A DNA stretch of 64,000 bases from Lachnospiraceae bacterium (GTDB lineage Bacteria; Bacillota; Clostridia; Lachnospirales; Lachnospiraceae), in the NCBI GenBank assembly GCA_017411305.1, contig JAFQQI010000107.1, positions 248,001 through 312,000 on the forward strand. The letters run 5' to 3'. Each line of letters starts with the position of its first letter. The stretch's first letter is position 1. Made by a program: the position numbers and the translations under genes. This document shows positions 9,270 to 18,312 of the stretch, piece after piece. A model generated the notes under the pieces. That model had not been told where the DNA came from. It made no database searches and saw only the letters and a program-made list of their open reading frames with translations.

Positions 9270-10394
9270 ATGGACAAAAAACTGGTACATACACCGGAAG
9301 GTGTCAGTGATATTTACGGGAGAGAATATACGGGAAAATTGAATGCACAGAAGCTGATTCATGAAAAATTCAGTTTGTATGGTTATGAAGATATTCAGAC
9401 ACCTACCTTTGAATTTTTTGATGTGTTTTCCAAAGAAATCGGAACGACTCCTTCCAGAGAATTGTATAAGTTTTTTGATAAAGAGGGAAATACTTTGGTG
9501 CTTCGTCCTGATTTTACTCCTTCTATGGCAAGATGTGCCGCAAAGTATTTTATGGACAAAGATGTGCCTATCAGGTTCTGCTATCAGGGAAATACCTTTA
9601 CCAATACCGGCAATTTGCAAGGTAAATTAAAAGAAGTAACCCAAATGGGTGCAGAACTTATGGGAGACGGAAGTATTTATGCGGATGGTGAAATGATTGC
9701 CATGATGATAGAATCTTTACTTGCTGCAGGACTTAGTGAATTTCAGGTAAGTATCGGTGAAGTAGAGTATTTTAGAGGTATTTGCAGACAGGAAGGTCTT
9801 TCCGAAGAGGTAGAATATCAGCTTCGGGACTATATATCCGGTAAAAATATTTTTGGCGCGCAGGAATTTCTTTTAGAAAAAGGTATTGATGCAAAGACTA
9901 CTGAAATGTTGCTTCAGATAACGGATTGCTTTGGTGCACTAGATGCCCTGGATAAAGCGGAATCATTGGTAAATAATGATTGCTCTAAAAAGGCAGTAGA
10001 TAGGTTAAAGAAGCTATATGAAGTACTTTGCGCTTACGGTGTAGAAAAATATGTTTCTTTTGACCTTGGAATGCTGAGCAGATATAACTACTATACCGGT
10101 GTGATTTTTAAGGTTTTTACTTATGGCGTTGGGGATGCTATTGCAAAAGGGGGCCGCTATGATAAATTGCTGGAATATTTTGGTAAGAAAGCACCTGCGA
10201 TTGGCTTTATGGTAGTAATAGATGATTTGATGCTGGCACTTAACCGTCAAAAAAAGGATGAAGACAGTGAAAATAATCCGAAGGTAATTACATTTACAGC
10301 TGATAATTATGAGGAAAAGCTGGAAGAAGCAAGAACACTTCGCAAGCAACAAATTCGCGCGGTGCTGACACCGGCAGAAGGTGAGGCTAAGTAA
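9270..10394 (+). CDS. hisZ: ATP phosphoribosyltransferase regulatory subunit HisZ
   Basis: This 374-residue protein resembles histidyl-tRNA synthetase without its anticodon domain. It has TPEGVSDIYGREY at the N-terminus, the class II motif LRPDFTPSMARCAAKYF (about 72-88), and a late GLxGGRYDKL-like segment (AKGGRYDKLLEYFG). HisZ pairs with short HisG and confers histidine feedback control. The following hisG is indeed the short form. The start is ATG 9270 behind GGAAGG. Confidence 0.9.
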   Translation: MDKKLVHTPEGVSDIYGREYTGKLNAQKLIHEKFSLYGYEDIQTPTFEFFDVFSKEIGTTPSRELYKFFDKEGNTLVLRPDFTPSMARCAAKYFMDKDVPIRFCYQGNTFTNTGNLQGKLKEVTQMGAELMGDGSIYADGEMIAMMIESLLAAGLSEFQVSIGEVEYFRGICRQEGLSEEVEYQLRDYISGKNIFGAQEFLLEKGIDAKTTEMLLQITDCFGALDALDKAESLVNNDCSKKAVDRLKKLYEVLCAYGVEKYVSFDLGMLSRYNYYTGVIFKVFTYGVGDAIAKGGRYDKLLEYFGKKAPAIGFMVVIDDLMLALNRQKKDEDSENNPKVITFTADNYEEKLEEARTLRKQQIRAVLTPAEGEAK

Positions 10395-10395
10395 G

Positions 10396-11067
10396 ATGAC
10401 AAGTGGAAGTAATGACAGATATTTAACCTTTGCACTGGGAAAGGGAAGGTTGGCAAACAAAACACTTTCTTTATTGGAACAGATGGGAATTACCTGTGAG
10501 GAAATGAAGGATAAAGCATCACGAAAACTGATTTTTGTAAACGAAGAATTGAAGCTGAAGTTTTTCCTTGCAAAAGGCTCTGATGTTCCCACTTATGTAG
10601 AATACGGTGCGGCAGATATCGGTGTAATCGGAAAGGACACCATTTTGGAGGAAAACAGAAGGGTTTATGAAGTGCTTGACCTGGGTTTTGGAAAATGCAG
10701 AATGTGTGTCTGCGGTCCCGAAAGTGCAAGAGAGCTTTTGCAGCATCATGAAATGATTCGCGTAGCGAGTAAGTACCCAAATATCGCCAAGGATTATTTT
10801 TATAATAAAAAGCATCAGACCGTTGATATTATTAAGTTAAACGGGTCTGTGGAGCTTGGTCCCATCGTAGGACTTTCCGATGTGATTGTTGATATCGTGG
10901 AAACCGGTTCGACATTAAAGGAGAACGGCCTTGTGGTATTAGAGGAAATATGTCCCCTTTCCGCAAGAATGATTGTAAATCAGGTAAGTATGCAGATGGA
11001 ATCTGAAAGAATCAAGCATTTGATTTACAGTCTGCGTGAATTATGCGCTAAAGAAGCAACAGTATAA
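10396..11067 (+). CDS. hisG: ATP phosphoribosyltransferase catalytic subunit HisG (short form)
   Basis: I start at ATG 10396, two bases after the hisZ stop and behind GAAGGTGAGG. The product of 223 residues has the length of the HisG-S form, which lacks the C-terminal regulatory domain and needs HisZ. Visible motifs are FALGKGRLANKTL, the GAADIGVIGKD stretch, and the PRPP-binding region VDIVETGSTLKENGL. It catalyses the first committed step of histidine synthesis, ATP plus PRPP to phosphoribosyl-ATP. Confidence 0.95.
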   Translation: MTSGSNDRYLTFALGKGRLANKTLSLLEQMGITCEEMKDKASRKLIFVNEELKLKFFLAKGSDVPTYVEYGAADIGVIGKDTILEENRRVYEVLDLGFGKCRMCVCGPESARELLQHHEMIRVASKYPNIAKDYFYNKKHQTVDIIKLNGSVELGPIVGLSDVIVDIVETGSTLKENGLVVLEEICPLSARMIVNQVSMQMESERIKHLIYSLRELCAKEATV

Positions 11068-11100
11068 ACATTATTATCATGATAGAAAAGAGGCAGAAAG

Positions 11101-12390
11101 ATGCGTATCGTATCATTAAATGAATCAACAAAAAATAAATTATTGGAACAGCTTTTAAAGCGTTCTCCATCCAGCTACGGAGAATATGAAGCAACTGTTA
11201 ATGAAATTATCGAAAATGTAAAGGCAAATAAGGATAATGCATTATTTGATTATACTGCAAGATTTGACGGATGTGAGATTACAGCGGACAACATTCGGGT
11301 TACGGAGGATGAAATCAAAGAAGCATATACCTTGGTAGAGCCTGAGCTGATTGAAGTAATGAAAAAGTCTGCAGCTAATATTACTAAATTTCACCAAAAG
11401 CAGCTTCGAAACAGCTGGTTTTCTCCGGAGGAAGACGGCACGATTTTGGGTATGAAAATGCTTCCTGTTGAGATTTCGGGGGTGTATGTTCCCGGTGGAA
11501 AAGCAGCATATCCTTCCAGTGTTTTAATGAATGTACTTCCTGCTAAGGTGGCAGGTGTGGAACGTATTATTATGACAACTCCGCCGGGAAAAGATGGCAA
11601 GGTAACACCGGGGACTTTAGTTGCTGCAGATATTGCAGGAGTAGACGAAATTTATAAGGTAGGCGGTGCACAGGCAATTGCAGCTATGGCTTTTGGTACG
11701 GAAAGCATCCCTAAGGTAGACAAAATTACAGGTCCCGGAAACATTTTTGTAGCACTTGCAAAGAAAGCCTGCTTTGGCTTTGTCAGCATTGATTCTATTG
11801 CCGGTCCCAGTGAGATTTTAGTGCTTGCGGATGAAACAGCTAATCCCAGATATGTTGCGGCAGATTTGTTGTCTCAGGCAGAGCATGATGAGCTGGCAAG
11901 TGCTATTTTAATTACTACAAGTAAGGAACTTGCTGAGAAGGTATCTGCGGAAGTTGAGAATTTCACGAGAGAACTTTCCAGAGAAAAGATTATTCGTGCA
12001 TCCTTAGATAATTATGGATATATCTTTGTTGCAGAAGATATGGACACAGCAATTGACGCTGCCAATGAAATTGCATCCGAACACTTGGAAATCCTGACAG
12101 CGAATCCTTTTGAAACCATGACAAGAATTAAGAATGCAGGAGCTATTTTCCTTGGAGAATATTCTTCTGAGCCTTTAGGTGATTATTTCGCAGGCCCTAA
12201 CCACATTCTGCCTACCAACGGAACGGCAAGATTTTTCTCACCCCTTAATGTAGATGATTTTATGAAGAAAACAAGTATTATTTCTTATTCCAGAGAAGCT
12301 CTTGAAAAGGTGCACAAGGATATTGAACTATTTGCAACCAAAGAAGGATTGACAGCGCATGCTAATTCCGTAAAAGTGAGATTTGAATAA
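11101..12390 (+). CDS. hisD: histidinol dehydrogenase
   Basis: This 429-residue protein has standard HisD length and motifs: VPGGKAAYPSSVLMN, KVGGAQAIAAMAFGTE, the NAD-region KITGPGN, LLSQAEHDELA (zinc ligands Q and H), and SEHLEIL plus GPNHILPTNGTARFFSPL. It performs the last two oxidations from L-histidinol to L-histidine. It lies 33 bases after hisG in the same transcript. Confidence 0.96.
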   Translation: MRIVSLNESTKNKLLEQLLKRSPSSYGEYEATVNEIIENVKANKDNALFDYTARFDGCEITADNIRVTEDEIKEAYTLVEPELIEVMKKSAANITKFHQKQLRNSWFSPEEDGTILGMKMLPVEISGVYVPGGKAAYPSSVLMNVLPAKVAGVERIIMTTPPGKDGKVTPGTLVAADIAGVDEIYKVGGAQAIAAMAFGTESIPKVDKITGPGNIFVALAKKACFGFVSIDSIAGPSEILVLADETANPRYVAADLLSQAEHDELASAILITTSKELAEKVSAEVENFTRELSREKIIRASLDNYGYIFVAEDMDTAIDAANEIASEHLEILTANPFETMTRIKNAGAIFLGEYSSEPLGDYFAGPNHILPTNGTARFFSPLNVDDFMKKTSIISYSREALEKVHKDIELFATKEGLTAHANSVKVRFE

Positions 12391-12438
12391 TAGGCGTTGC
12401 TTCGAAAAGCGCATATAAGGAAAGAAAGGAAACTGATT

Positions 12439-13026
12439 ATGAGCCGAAATGCATCCATAAACAGAAAAACAAAAGAAACGGATATTCAGGTGACCTTTGA
12501 AACGGACGGCCACGGCATCAGTAAAATAGCCACGGGAATCGGCTTTTTTGACCATATGCTGGAAGGATTTTCCAGGCATGGCTTTTTTGACCTTGAAATG
12601 AGTGTAAAAGGTGATTTACACGTAGATGGCCATCATACCGTAGAGGATGCCGGAATTGTATTGGGAACAGCCATTAAAGAAGCACTTGGGGATAAAGCAG
12701 GAATCCGCCGTTATGGTTCCTTTATATTACCTATGGATGATGCATTGGCTCTTTGTGCTGTTGATTTGTGCGGCAGACCTTATTTTTCTTATGAATGTAA
12801 TTTTTCAACAGAACGGGTAGGAGATTTGGATACAGAGCTTGTACGTGAATTCTTTTATGCAGTTTCTTATTCAGCCGGAATGAATTTGCATATTAAAATG
12901 TTATCCGGTATCAATGCCCATCATATGATTGAAGCGATGTTTAAGGCATTTGGAAAGGCACTGGATCAGGCCACCGGTAAAGATATCCGTATTACAGATG
13001 TGCTTAGTACGAAGGGTAGCCTGTAG
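12439..13026 (+). CDS. hisB: imidazoleglycerol-phosphate dehydratase
   Basis: The start is ATG 12439 behind AAAGG, giving 195 residues, the usual monofunctional HisB length. Two metal-binding His clusters characterise the family: DGHHTVEDAGIVLG in the first half and NAHHMIEAMFKAFGKAL in the second. It dehydrates imidazole glycerol phosphate to imidazole acetol phosphate. The open frame upstream of 12439 has no supported start. Confidence 0.95.
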   Translation: MSRNASINRKTKETDIQVTFETDGHGISKIATGIGFFDHMLEGFSRHGFFDLEMSVKGDLHVDGHHTVEDAGIVLGTAIKEALGDKAGIRRYGSFILPMDDALALCAVDLCGRPYFSYECNFSTERVGDLDTELVREFFYAVSYSAGMNLHIKMLSGINAHHMIEAMFKAFGKALDQATGKDIRITDVLSTKGSL

Positions 13027-13039
13027 CAGAGGAGATATT

Positions 13040-13414
13040 ATGAGTAATACGATTAAAATACAGCCCACTACATCTTTGGGAATACCTAAGATACCGTGGG
13101 AGAACCTAAAAAAGAATTCAGACGGTCATGTAACCGTTGTTGTACAAGATGAAGAAACCAATCAGGTACTGATGGTGGCATATATGAATGAAGAAGCCTA
13201 CTTGACTACTTTTAGAACCGGCCGGATGACTTATTACAGCAGAAGCAGAAATGAATTGTGGATTAAGGGCGATACCAGCGGACATTATCAATATGTGAAG
13301 GCTTTATATGCTGACTGTGATAAAGATACCATTCTGGCAAAAGTCAAGCAAATAGGAGCAGCCTGCCACACCGGCAGCTACAGTTGCTTTTTTAATAATT
13401 TAATAGAGGAATAA
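13040..13414 (+). CDS. hisI: phosphoribosyl-AMP cyclohydrolase
   Basis: The ATG at 13040 lies behind GAGGAG, and the product is 124 residues. Motifs include VLMVAYMNEEAY, TYYSRSRNELW, KGDTSGHYQYV, the metal-binding DCDKDTIL, and GAACHTGSYSCFF with Cys ligands. It opens the adenine ring of phosphoribosyl-AMP. It has no HisE domain fused. hisA, hisC, hisF and hisH are not in this window, so the pathway genes are split. Confidence 0.94.
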   Translation: MSNTIKIQPTTSLGIPKIPWENLKKNSDGHVTVVVQDEETNQVLMVAYMNEEAYLTTFRTGRMTYYSRSRNELWIKGDTSGHYQYVKALYADCDKDTILAKVKQIGAACHTGSYSCFFNNLIEE

Positions 13415-13422
13415 AGGAAATA

Positions 13423-13461
13423 ATGCACTGCATATCGTGAATATGCAGTGCATATGTTTTT
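13423..13461 (+). terminator. terminator of the his operon
   Basis: A perfect 13-bp stem, ATGCACTGCATAT (13423-13435) with ATATGCAGTGCAT (13441-13453), has a 5-base loop and is followed by ATGTTTTTA. Confidence 0.88.
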
Positions 13462-13521
13462 ATAAATACAAAGAAGAGGAAATGTGCTTGTACGGATGAT
13501 GATAAATTGATTTGGAAAGGA

Positions 13522-13932
13522 ATGAGAATTATCGCAAATGTTACAGTAAATAAGAAGCTGGAGCTTGTCAGAATGATAAGGATGCAAAACCAGTCCAATA
13601 GAAATGAATGCAGAGAAAGAGAACGGTTTTTATACGGATATTCATCCCAGGCAGAACACCAAAAGGAGCTTTATGGTGCGGAATTGGCTGCAACTGCAGA
13701 TGGATATACGGAAAAAGAACAAGACAGAGGACTGAAAGGGGAAACTTCACTTTTTTCGGGCTTTCGGATTCGGTTTGTGATTGCATTGGTGATAATGGGA
13801 TTGTTTATTTATATGGACAAGATAGAAATGGATTTCTTGGGGAAATCAATGGAGGAAATCGCCTTTTATCTGACAAGTAATGTGAGTCCGGCTGAAAGCT
13901 TTGGGGATATGTTAAATTCATTTGATTTATAA
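13522..13932 (+). CDS. small membrane protein of unknown function
   Basis: The ~136-residue product has a basic, Arg/Asn/Gln-rich N-terminal half (ELVRMIRMQNQSNRNE...RERERF), one membrane helix at about 92-108 (FVIALVIMGLFIYM) and a ~30-residue tail. I recognise no family. The start is uncertain: GGAAAGGA directly abuts ATG 13522, and a site a few codons downstream would have better spacing. It stands alone between the his terminator and an inverted repeat. Confidence 0.5.
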   Translation: MRIIANVTVNKKLELVRMIRMQNQSNRNECRERERFLYGYSSQAEHQKELYGAELAATADGYTEKEQDRGLKGETSLFSGFRIRFVIALVIMGLFIYMDKIEMDFLGKSMEEIAFYLTSNVSPAESFGDMLNSFDL

Positions 13933-13958
13933 GTGCTTTTCGGCTATACTGAAATGGC

Positions 13959-13991
13959 AGTGCAGTAATCGGTTGTTTGAAATACTGCACT
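13959..13991. repeat. 9-bp inverted repeat in intergenic region
   Basis: AGTGCAGTA (13959-13967) pairs with TACTGCACT (13983-13991). No T run follows, so it may be a weak terminator or a leader hairpin before the radical SAM gene. Confidence 0.45.
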
Positions 13992-14019
13992 TGATTGAAG
14001 AAGAAAAAGGATTAAGAAC

Positions 14020-15891
14020 ATGAGAAAATTAGCATTAAGTGATGAAATACTGATGAAGGTAGAAAAGCCTGCCAGATATATCGGTAATGAAGTAAATTCT
14101 GTCATGAAGGATCCGGGAAAGGTGGATGTTCGGTTTGCCATGTGCTTTCCGGATGTATACGAAATCGGTATGTCCCATCTCGGAATTCAGATTATTTATG
14201 ATATGTTGAATCAATTTGAGGACGTGTGGTGTGAACGGGTTTATTCCCCCTGGGTTGATTTGGATGCTATTATGAGAAAGGAGCAGATTCCGTTATTTGC
14301 ATTGGAATCCCAACAACCTATTAAGCAATTTGATTTTCTGGGAATTACCTTACAGTATGAAATGTGTTATACCAACATTTTACAGGTGCTGGACCTTTCG
14401 GGAATTCCGCTTCTTGCAAAGGATAGGACAGAAGATGATCCTATCGTAATCGGCGGAGGCCCCTGTACCTACAATCCTGAGCCGATTTGCGACTTCTTTG
14501 ACTTGTTTTATATCGGAGAGGGAGAAACTCAGTACCGCGAATTAATTGATTTGTATAAGGATGCAAAGGAAAAAAATCTGGGACGTGCATGGTTCCTTGA
14601 AAAAGCAGCAAAGATTCCCGGTATTTATGTGCCTTCTTTGTATGAAGTGACCTATAAAGAGGATGGTACCATAAAGGAGCGTAAGACTTTAACTGTGGAT
14701 GCGCCTGAGATGATTATGAAAGAAATGGTGACGGATGTTTCGGATACTTATTATCCCATGAAACCTGTTGTGCCCTTTATTAAGGTGACGCAGGACAGAG
14801 TGGTGCTTGAAATCCAGCGCGGATGTATCAGAGGCTGCCGCTTCTGTCAGGCAGGACAGCTGTATCGTCCGGTCAGAGAACGTAATCTGGAATTTTTAAA
14901 GAAATATGCGATTGCTATGCTGGAAAATACAGGACATGAAGAAATTTCCTTGAGTTCTTTAAGCTCCAGCGACTACTCACAATTACCTGAACTGATTGAC
15001 TTTTTAATTGAAGAATGTAGCAGAAGAAAAATAAATATTTCCTTACCGTCCCTTCGTATTGATGCCTTTTCTCTGGATGTAATGAATAAAGTGCAGGATG
15101 TAAAAAAGAGCAGTCTGACCTTTGCTCCGGAGGCAGGAAGCCAGCGACTTCGAAATGTGATTAATAAGGGATTGACGGAGGAAGTAATTCTAAACGGCGC
15201 CAAGCTTGCCTTTGAAGGCGGCTGGACAAGAGTGAAATTATATTTTATGCTGGGACTTCCTTTTGAAACAGAGGAGGATATCAGAGGAATCGGAGAGCTG
15301 AGTAACAAAATTGCAGCCACCTTCTTTGAAACCGTTCCTAAAGAAAAGAGAAACGGAAAGGTGCAGATTGTTGCAAGTACCTCCTTCTTTATTCCTAAGC
15401 CGTTTACCCCTTTCCAGTGGGCACCTCAGTGCCGGAAAGAGGAATTTCTGGATAAAGCTTACTTAACCCGTAAATCTATTACAGAGCAGTTAAATCAAAA
15501 GAGCATCAAATACAACTGGCATGAGGCAGATGTCAGTGTATTAGAGGGCATTATGGCAAGAGGTGACCGTAAAATCAATCAGGTCATTCTAAGAGCCTAT
15601 AAAATGGGATGCATGTATGATGCCTGGAGTGAATATTACAAGAATGATGTATGGATGCAGGCCTTTGAGGAATGCAGCGTAGATCCTGATTTTTATACCG
15701 TAAGAGAACGTAGTGAGGACGAAACATTCCCTTGGGATTTCATTGACTGCGGCGTTACAAAGAGTTTTTTGTTGCGTGAATGGCACAGAGCGAAAGAAGA
15801 GACCGTGACTCCAAACTGTCGTATGCAGTGTCAGGGCTGCGGCGCGGCACGTTTTGGTACAGGCGTATGCTTAGAAGAAAGAGAGGGATAG
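14020..15891 (+). CDS. TIGR03960-family B12-binding-type radical SAM protein
   Basis: This 623-residue protein has an N-terminal cobalamin-binding-like fold (VDVRFAMCFPDVYEIGMSHLG) and a radical SAM core with the CxxxCxxC motif C269, C273, C276 (RGCIRGCRFCQAG). The C-terminus adds a second Cys cluster (CRMQCQGCGAARFGTGVC), a possible auxiliary metal site. It directly precedes a DUF2344 (TIGR03936) gene by two bases and RNase G, an arrangement typical of clostridia in which the first two proteins act together, probably on RNA. The substrate is unknown. Confidence 0.88.
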   Translation: MRKLALSDEILMKVEKPARYIGNEVNSVMKDPGKVDVRFAMCFPDVYEIGMSHLGIQIIYDMLNQFEDVWCERVYSPWVDLDAIMRKEQIPLFALESQQPIKQFDFLGITLQYEMCYTNILQVLDLSGIPLLAKDRTEDDPIVIGGGPCTYNPEPICDFFDLFYIGEGETQYRELIDLYKDAKEKNLGRAWFLEKAAKIPGIYVPSLYEVTYKEDGTIKERKTLTVDAPEMIMKEMVTDVSDTYYPMKPVVPFIKVTQDRVVLEIQRGCIRGCRFCQAGQLYRPVRERNLEFLKKYAIAMLENTGHEEISLSSLSSSDYSQLPELIDFLIEECSRRKINISLPSLRIDAFSLDVMNKVQDVKKSSLTFAPEAGSQRLRNVINKGLTEEVILNGAKLAFEGGWTRVKLYFMLGLPFETEEDIRGIGELSNKIAATFFETVPKEKRNGKVQIVASTSFFIPKPFTPFQWAPQCRKEEFLDKAYLTRKSITEQLNQKSIKYNWHEADVSVLEGIMARGDRKINQVILRAYKMGCMYDAWSEYYKNDVWMQAFEECSVDPDFYTVRERSEDETFPWDFIDCGVTKSFLLREWHRAKEETVTPNCRMQCQGCGAARFGTGVCLEEREG

Positions 15892-15893
15892 GC

Positions 15894-16571
15894 ATGAAGG
15901 TAAGAATTAAATTTTCCAAAGAAGGACCTGTAAAGTTTATCGGACATCTTGATATCATGCGCTATTTCCAGAAGGCAATCCGTAGAGCTGATATTGACAT
16001 TGCTTATTCTATGGGCTTTAATCCGCATCAGATTATGTCCTTTGCCTCTCCCTTGTCGGTAGGACATGAAAGCAGCGGAGAATACTTTGATATTGAGTTA
16101 AATTCCATGACAGATACAGAGGATATTAAGAACCGTTTAAATGAAGTGATGACGGATGGTATTAAGATTATAAAAGTGGCAGCATTGGATGAGGGGGAAG
16201 GAAATGCCATGGCAAGTGTTGCCGCAGCTGACTATCTTGTGCGTTTCAGTGATAAGGTTACGCTACCTGATGATTTTAAGGAAAAGCTTACAGACTATTA
16301 TGAACAGGAACATATTTATGTTACGAAGAAAACCAAAAAAAGTGAGAAGGAAATTGATTTAAAGGAAGGTATTTATAAGCTTCAGGTTCGTGAAGACGGC
16401 GTATTTATGCAGCTTGATGCGGGAAGCGGCAGTAACCTAAAGCCGGGATTTGTACTTGAGCACTTTTTTGAAACCATTGGTGTGGAATTGCCGGAGTTTC
16501 CTTTCCGTATACGCAGACTGGAAACCTACAGAAAAACCAAAAAGGGCAAGCTGATGCCGTTAATTTCCTGA
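15894..16571 (+). CDS. DUF2344/TIGR03936 family protein, partner of the radical SAM enzyme
   Basis: The ATG at 15894 follows the previous stop by two bases with GAGGGA upstream; the open frame extends further 5' only as a shadow. The 225-residue product begins MKVRIKFSKEGPVKFIGHLD and includes MGFNPHQIMSFASPLSVG, the family's conserved block. In several genomes this domain is fused to the C-terminus of the radical SAM protein upstream, supporting a direct complex. Function is unknown. Confidence 0.85.
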   Translation: MKVRIKFSKEGPVKFIGHLDIMRYFQKAIRRADIDIAYSMGFNPHQIMSFASPLSVGHESSGEYFDIELNSMTDTEDIKNRLNEVMTDGIKIIKVAALDEGEGNAMASVAAADYLVRFSDKVTLPDDFKEKLTDYYEQEHIYVTKKTKKSEKEIDLKEGIYKLQVREDGVFMQLDAGSGSNLKPGFVLEHFFETIGVELPEFPFRIRRLETYRKTKKGKLMPLIS

Positions 16572-16621
16572 TTTGTTAAGGACTGACTATACATTTTCTG
16601 TGAATAAAAAAGGAACCGGAA

Positions 16622-17851
16622 ATGGGAAAAATTATTATAACAAAACAAAATAACCGTCTCTTATTATCGTTGTTTGAAAACAATAAGCCCGGGGTATTCG
16701 AAACCACTGCTTTGCCGGATGAAGAAGGCGTACTGGGGAATATTTATTTGGCACGTATCAAGGATATCGTACCCGCCATTAAAGGCATGTTTCTTTCTGT
16801 AGAGGCCAACAAAACGGTTTATTTGCCGTTTTCAGAGTGCCAAAAATTTTTGTTGGCAAACAGAAGGCTTAATGAGGAAACGGGCTGTTTTGAGACAAAT
16901 ACGGATGCCTTAAAGCAGGGAGATGAAATTGTAGTACAAATAGTAAAAGAGTCCGTAAAGACCAAACCGCCTGGGGCAACCGCTGACTTAACATTAACCG
17001 GACAATACTGTGTCTGTGATTATTTTGGACACGGCCTTCATTATTCCAAAAAGTTAAGTCAGGATAAGAAAAAGGAACTGGATCGTATCATCCGTGAAGA
17101 AGCCATAGAGGGACGAAAACGGTATTCCTTTACTATCCGTACCAATGCAGAAAGCTTATCAGAAGATTTATCGCCGCTTTTTGAAGAAATGAAAGGCTTT
17201 ATTACACTGTTTGACAATATTACATCCGTGTACAGAAACAGAACCTGTTATTCCTGTTTTTATCAAAAAGAAGCGGAAATCATAAGCAGAATTCAGAATA
17301 TCCCGTTGGAAGATTATGATGAAATTGTGACGGATGATGAAAACACTTACCGGTGTCTTTGTTCTTTTTTAAACAATGGCTCAAATAAACAAAATGAGAA
17401 ACCGGTTCGGTTTTATCAGGATGATATGTTGCCTCTTCATAAGCTTTACAGCATTGAAACCCATTTAAAAGAAGCCTTGGGAAAACAGGTTTGGCTTCCG
17501 TCAGGTGGATATCTTATCATTGAGCCTACAGAGGCGATGGTAGTGATTGATGTCAATTCCGGTAAAACGGAAGTCAAAGGAAAAAAAGCCGCAGGTTTTC
17601 ATTTGAATATTAATCTGGAAGCTGCGAAGGAAGTGGCAAGACAACTGAAGCTTCGTAATTATTCCGGCATGATTATGGTAGATTTCATTAATATGGAAAA
17701 TAAAGCTGATAAAGAGATGCTAATGCAAAAGCTTGACAGTTATCTGAAAGAAGATAAAGTGAGAACAAGGCTGATTGATATGACGGCACTTGGAATTATT
17801 GAAATAACAAGAAAGAAGGTCAGCAAACCTCTTGCTGATTTCTTTAAATGA
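16622..17851 (+). CDS. rng: ribonuclease G/E family protein, short form
   Basis: This 409-residue protein has an N-terminal S1-like RNA-binding region (GNIYLARIKDIVPAIKGMFL). The catalytic core contains VIDVNSGK (Asp310) and MVDFINM (Asp354), the two Mg-binding aspartates of RNase E/G. It ends shortly after ITRKKVSKPLADFF, without the CxxC zinc-link and small domain found in E. coli RNase E/G (about 490 residues or more). It should process rRNA or decay mRNA; oligomerisation may differ because the zinc link is absent. It precedes the ribosomal protein block, as in many Firmicutes. Confidence 0.88.
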   Translation: MGKIIITKQNNRLLLSLFENNKPGVFETTALPDEEGVLGNIYLARIKDIVPAIKGMFLSVEANKTVYLPFSECQKFLLANRRLNEETGCFETNTDALKQGDEIVVQIVKESVKTKPPGATADLTLTGQYCVCDYFGHGLHYSKKLSQDKKKELDRIIREEAIEGRKRYSFTIRTNAESLSEDLSPLFEEMKGFITLFDNITSVYRNRTCYSCFYQKEAEIISRIQNIPLEDYDEIVTDDENTYRCLCSFLNNGSNKQNEKPVRFYQDDMLPLHKLYSIETHLKEALGKQVWLPSGGYLIIEPTEAMVVIDVNSGKTEVKGKKAAGFHLNINLEAAKEVARQLKLRNYSGMIMVDFINMENKADKEMLMQKLDSYLKEDKVRTRLIDMTALGIIEITRKKVSKPLADFFK

Positions 17852-17862
17852 TAAAAAAGTGC

Positions 17863-17891
17863 TTGACATAACATATCCAAAATGTTATATT
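17863..17891 (+). promoter_or_regulatory. promoter of the rplU-prp-rpmA operon
   Basis: TTGACA (17863-17868), a 17-base spacer and TATATT (17886-17891). It lies right after rng and begins the L21 leader. Confidence 0.88.
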
Positions 17892-17897
17892 TTATGA

Positions 17898-17985
17898 GTA
17901 TGCCGCATAACGAGGTCTAAGTGCGTTTAAAACGCCACCGTAATTAGCGAGAAACATCGGTTTAGGACCGGTGAGAAGGAGGTAT
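17898..17985 (+). promoter_or_regulatory. ribosomal L21 leader RNA element
   Basis: The transcribed leader between the promoter and rplU folds into at least two hairpins: GCGTTT/AAACGC near 17922-17936, and CATCGGT/ACCGGTG near 17954-17973 with one wobble. Firmicutes carry a conserved L21 leader at this place, proposed to bind the ribosomal protein and control its own synthesis. The match is by position and structure, not by model search. Confidence 0.7.
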
Positions 17986-17990
17986 CCCAT

Positions 17991-18296
17991 ATGTACGCAA
18001 TCATTGCAACAGGTGGAAAGCAGTACAAGGTTTCCGAAGGTGATGTAATTAAGGTAGAAAAGCTTAATGCTGAGCCCGGAGCTACTGTGACATTTGATCA
18101 GGTTGTCGCTATCAGCGATAAGGAGCTTAAGGTTGCCGGAGACGTAGCAAACTCTACTGTAACTGCAACAGTTATGGAACAGGGTAAGCATCGTAAGGTT
18201 ATCGTTTACAAGTACAAAAGAAAATCCGGTTATCATAAGAAAAATGGTCATAGACAAGCATACACACAGGTTAAAATCGAAAAGATTAATGCTTAG
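17991..18296 (+). CDS. rplU: 50S ribosomal protein L21
   Basis: 101 residues with the L21 signature: MYAIIATGGKQYKVSEGD at the N-terminus and KYKRKSGYHKKNGHRQAYT near the C-terminus. A strong AGAAGGAGG site precedes the ATG. It binds 23S rRNA in the large subunit. It is the first gene of the rplU-prp-rpmA operon. Confidence 0.97.
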   Translation: MYAIIATGGKQYKVSEGDVIKVEKLNAEPGATVTFDQVVAISDKELKVAGDVANSTVTATVMEQGKHRKVIVYKYKRKSGYHKKNGHRQAYTQVKIEKINA

Positions 18297-18312
18297 TATG
18301 TAGGAAAAGGTT

